From Stomorhina lunata (Eukaryota > Arthropoda > Insecta > Diptera > Rhiniidae), in the NCBI GenBank assembly GCA_933228675.1, contig OW121740.1, positions 33,138,292 to 33,202,291 on the forward strand: DNA of 64,000 nucleotides. Direction: 5' to 3'. This document shows positions 62,720 to 64,000 of the stretch, piece after piece (positions within the stretch are counted from its first letter, which is position 1; every line of letters begins with the position of its first letter). Below the pieces are notes generated by a model, which did no database searches, was not told the DNA's origin, and worked only from the letters and a program-made list of their open reading frames with translations. A program made the position numbers and the translations under genes.

Positions 62720-63600
62720 ATTTATGGAATGACGTATGCCTAACATCACGCAATATAGTCTGATATAAAAGGATGGCTCAGGCTCTATGCACCACTTGCA
62801 GTCATGTATAACCAAAGAAGAATTTCATGGATTAAAATCTTTACATAAGATTGGGCTTAATGGCTTAAATTTGTAGAGTGTAATGAGTATGAATATCTAA
62901 TAGATTAGTTAAGTGAATATGACTATATATGAACAGATTCTAACAAATGAAGCTTTGTCTGTGGTCGGTGTTCATATAAATCTTGTCCTTACTGGATTTT
63001 ATCGTCTTGCTTCTGTTATGATGACTTTCATTAGTTAAAGCACGAAGAATAAACGGCAATATCTACATTGACCTAGAACATTATTTATAACCCTATACCA
63101 TCTTTTCTTTATAGACTTCATATTTTAAATATTTGTGTCAAAGTTTAACGCTTTTAACCCTTGTACTTCCCTTGGATTTGTGCCCATCATATTACCCTTT
63201 GAGTCAATATGACCCAACAATGAAAATACAACAAAATTTCATATTTAACATATGATTTTTTTAATTTAGGACCAGCAATAAGGGGATGACCCCTACTTAT
63301 GTAATGCATTTTGTTGGAAGTAGGAAAATAGGTTATGGGAGGGAGGATAGATGGAGTAGTGTTTATGGCTTTGAATTTACCTATATTGCAACTGGCAGGG
63401 AAAACTTCTTCGGGGAGTGAAATCCACATACGTATTATACGGCAGAAGAGCGAATTTAATGTAGCATGTTGTTTGGTCTACCGGCCAATCGACCACAGAG
63501 GAATAAGTTCTAACAAAATGAGATAAATTGCGTAAAAAAGTCCAAGTTTTGGGAACGAGTTCTTTGATTTCATTAGAGTACATTCCAAAGTCGAGCTGGC
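62720..63600. other. Spacer, no gene seen
   Basis: Around 62930-63060, GGTGTTCATATAAATCTTGT and similar words look like very old DINE-like sequence. Three overlapping 60-80-codon frames near 63187-63583 on both strands have no recognisable domain. Confidence 0.35.
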
Positions 63601-63609
63601 AAACAAACC

Positions 63610-63693
63610 ATCGATGGTACTATCGATAGTATCGATAGTTTTATTTTCTCTAAACTATCGATGTTTTTTTTATTTCGATAGCGATACTATCGC
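63610..63693. promoter_or_regulatory. TATCGATA cluster
   Basis: Two perfect palindromes TATCGATA (63621-63628, 63630-63637) with CATCGATGG just left and further CGATA or TATCG half-sites to 63693. TATCGATA is the DRE bound by DREF, and CGATA is bound by BEAF-32, in Drosophila. Because a hAT-type BED exon follows, these may instead be subterminal repeats of a hAT 5' end. Both readings fit. Confidence 0.55.
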
Positions 63694-63752
63694 AAAAAAG
63701 TATCACTGAATTTTTTTTTATTGGAAAGTTGATACAAACATTTCCCTTGCAG

Positions 63753-63932
63753 AAAACAGCAATGAAATTGCCGATGAAGACAGCGAAAGTGATATCGAAT
63801 TTACTCCATTGAAAAAGGCACGACATGGTAATTCAGAATATGCTAATTGTCGGTTTTACAAGAAAATTTTCAAAACTAGTGGTAACAACTCAAACATATT
63901 TGACCATCTAAAACACAGCCATCCTCCTTATA
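63753..63932 (+). pseudogene. hAT-like BED zinc finger exon, interrupted
   Basis: An open frame follows a good splice acceptor (TTTCCCTTGCAG ending at 63752). It has an acidic stretch (NEIADEDSESDIE), then NCRFYKKIFKTSGNNSNIFD and HLKHSHPPY. The BED pattern is evident (Cys, GNxSN, HLKxxHP), but the second Cys of the Cys-x2-Cys pair is Tyr. The frame is cut at 63931-63932 (TA) by the tip of a DD41D element and then stops inside that tip. It is probably the first coding exon of a hAT transposase or of a host gene derived from one. Confidence 0.7.
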
Positions 63933-64000
63933 ATGGGTGTTTTTTTTAGAGGTATAGAACTTCGAATTGAAATAAAACACAAGAAAATCGTTTTAATGTC
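63933..64000 (-). mobile_element. Second DD41D element, right end, cut by the window
   Basis: Begins after a TA with ATGGGTGTTTTTTTTAGAGG, then TATAGAACTTCGAATTG and AAATAAAACACAAGAAAATC. This equals the reverse complement of the right end of the 35967-37172 element over all visible bases apart from poly-A/T length. The rest lies beyond the window. Confidence 0.9.

Noticed and set aside
63187..63583. Overlapping 60-80-codon frames on both strands
   Set aside because: Frames overlap on opposite strands, none has a recognisable domain or splice context, and lengths are within chance expectation.

Overview
The window reads as eukaryotic, AT-rich intergenic or intronic DNA of a fly, most likely a calyptrate dipteran such as a blow fly or house fly relative. 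The basis is the set of mobile-element families (DINE-1/Helentron-like elements, a DD41D 'rosa-type' mariner relative, a Tc1-like IR/DR element, hAT elements with BED fingers, a non-LTR retrotransposon) and the very high A+T content. No convincing host protein-coding gene is visible. The species cannot be named from sequence alone.

Layout. 1-372: DINE-like fragment. 2065-6198: an almost perfect 11-bp satellite of roughly 375 copies. 7249-8356: non-autonomous TIR element with a 3-bp TAA duplication. 8603-9212: decayed DD41D transposase. 9339-10515: dispersed repeat with an internal ~165-bp tandem. 11042-11340: foldback element. 12157-13660 and 15992-18830: AT minisatellites with self-complementary cores. 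20735-22330: short arrays mixed with copies of one small element. 22330-24333: DINE-like copy with an expanded GACA tract, then a foldback element. 25608-28000: a third large AT minisatellite. 29003-30268: the same 11-bp satellite as at 2065, on the opposite strand. 31546-37172: two DINE-like copies, one interrupted by a 5'-truncated non-LTR retrotransposon and followed at its 3' end by a DD41D mariner with an intact but catalytically dead reading frame. 39290-42884: DINE-like family 2, another AT minisatellite and another DD41D remnant. 45469-47180: a hAT element with a BED-finger exon, its right end caught in a 401-bp tandem duplication. 47480-48200: a 29-bp minisatellite. 51939-53005: second copy of the TAA-duplicating element. 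53590-55922: nested DINE-like copies. 56594-57470: two tandem MITEs. 58802-60473: a complete Tc1-like transposon with a full DD34E transposase, the best candidate here for an active gene. 61688-62431: foldback element inside a TA microsatellite. 63601-64000: hAT-like BED exon preceded by a TATCGATA cluster and interrupted by a second DD41D copy running off the window.

The genes present do not form a pathway; each serves or once served its own element. The larger-scale pattern is architectural: tandem arrays fill about a quarter of the window, one satellite occurs as two opposite-strand arrays about 23 kb apart, and all the main AT-rich minisatellites, although different in sequence, have monomers built on a short inverted repeat. 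Nothing supports a bacterial-type defence system or CRISPR array. Repeat counts and percentages are estimates made by eye.
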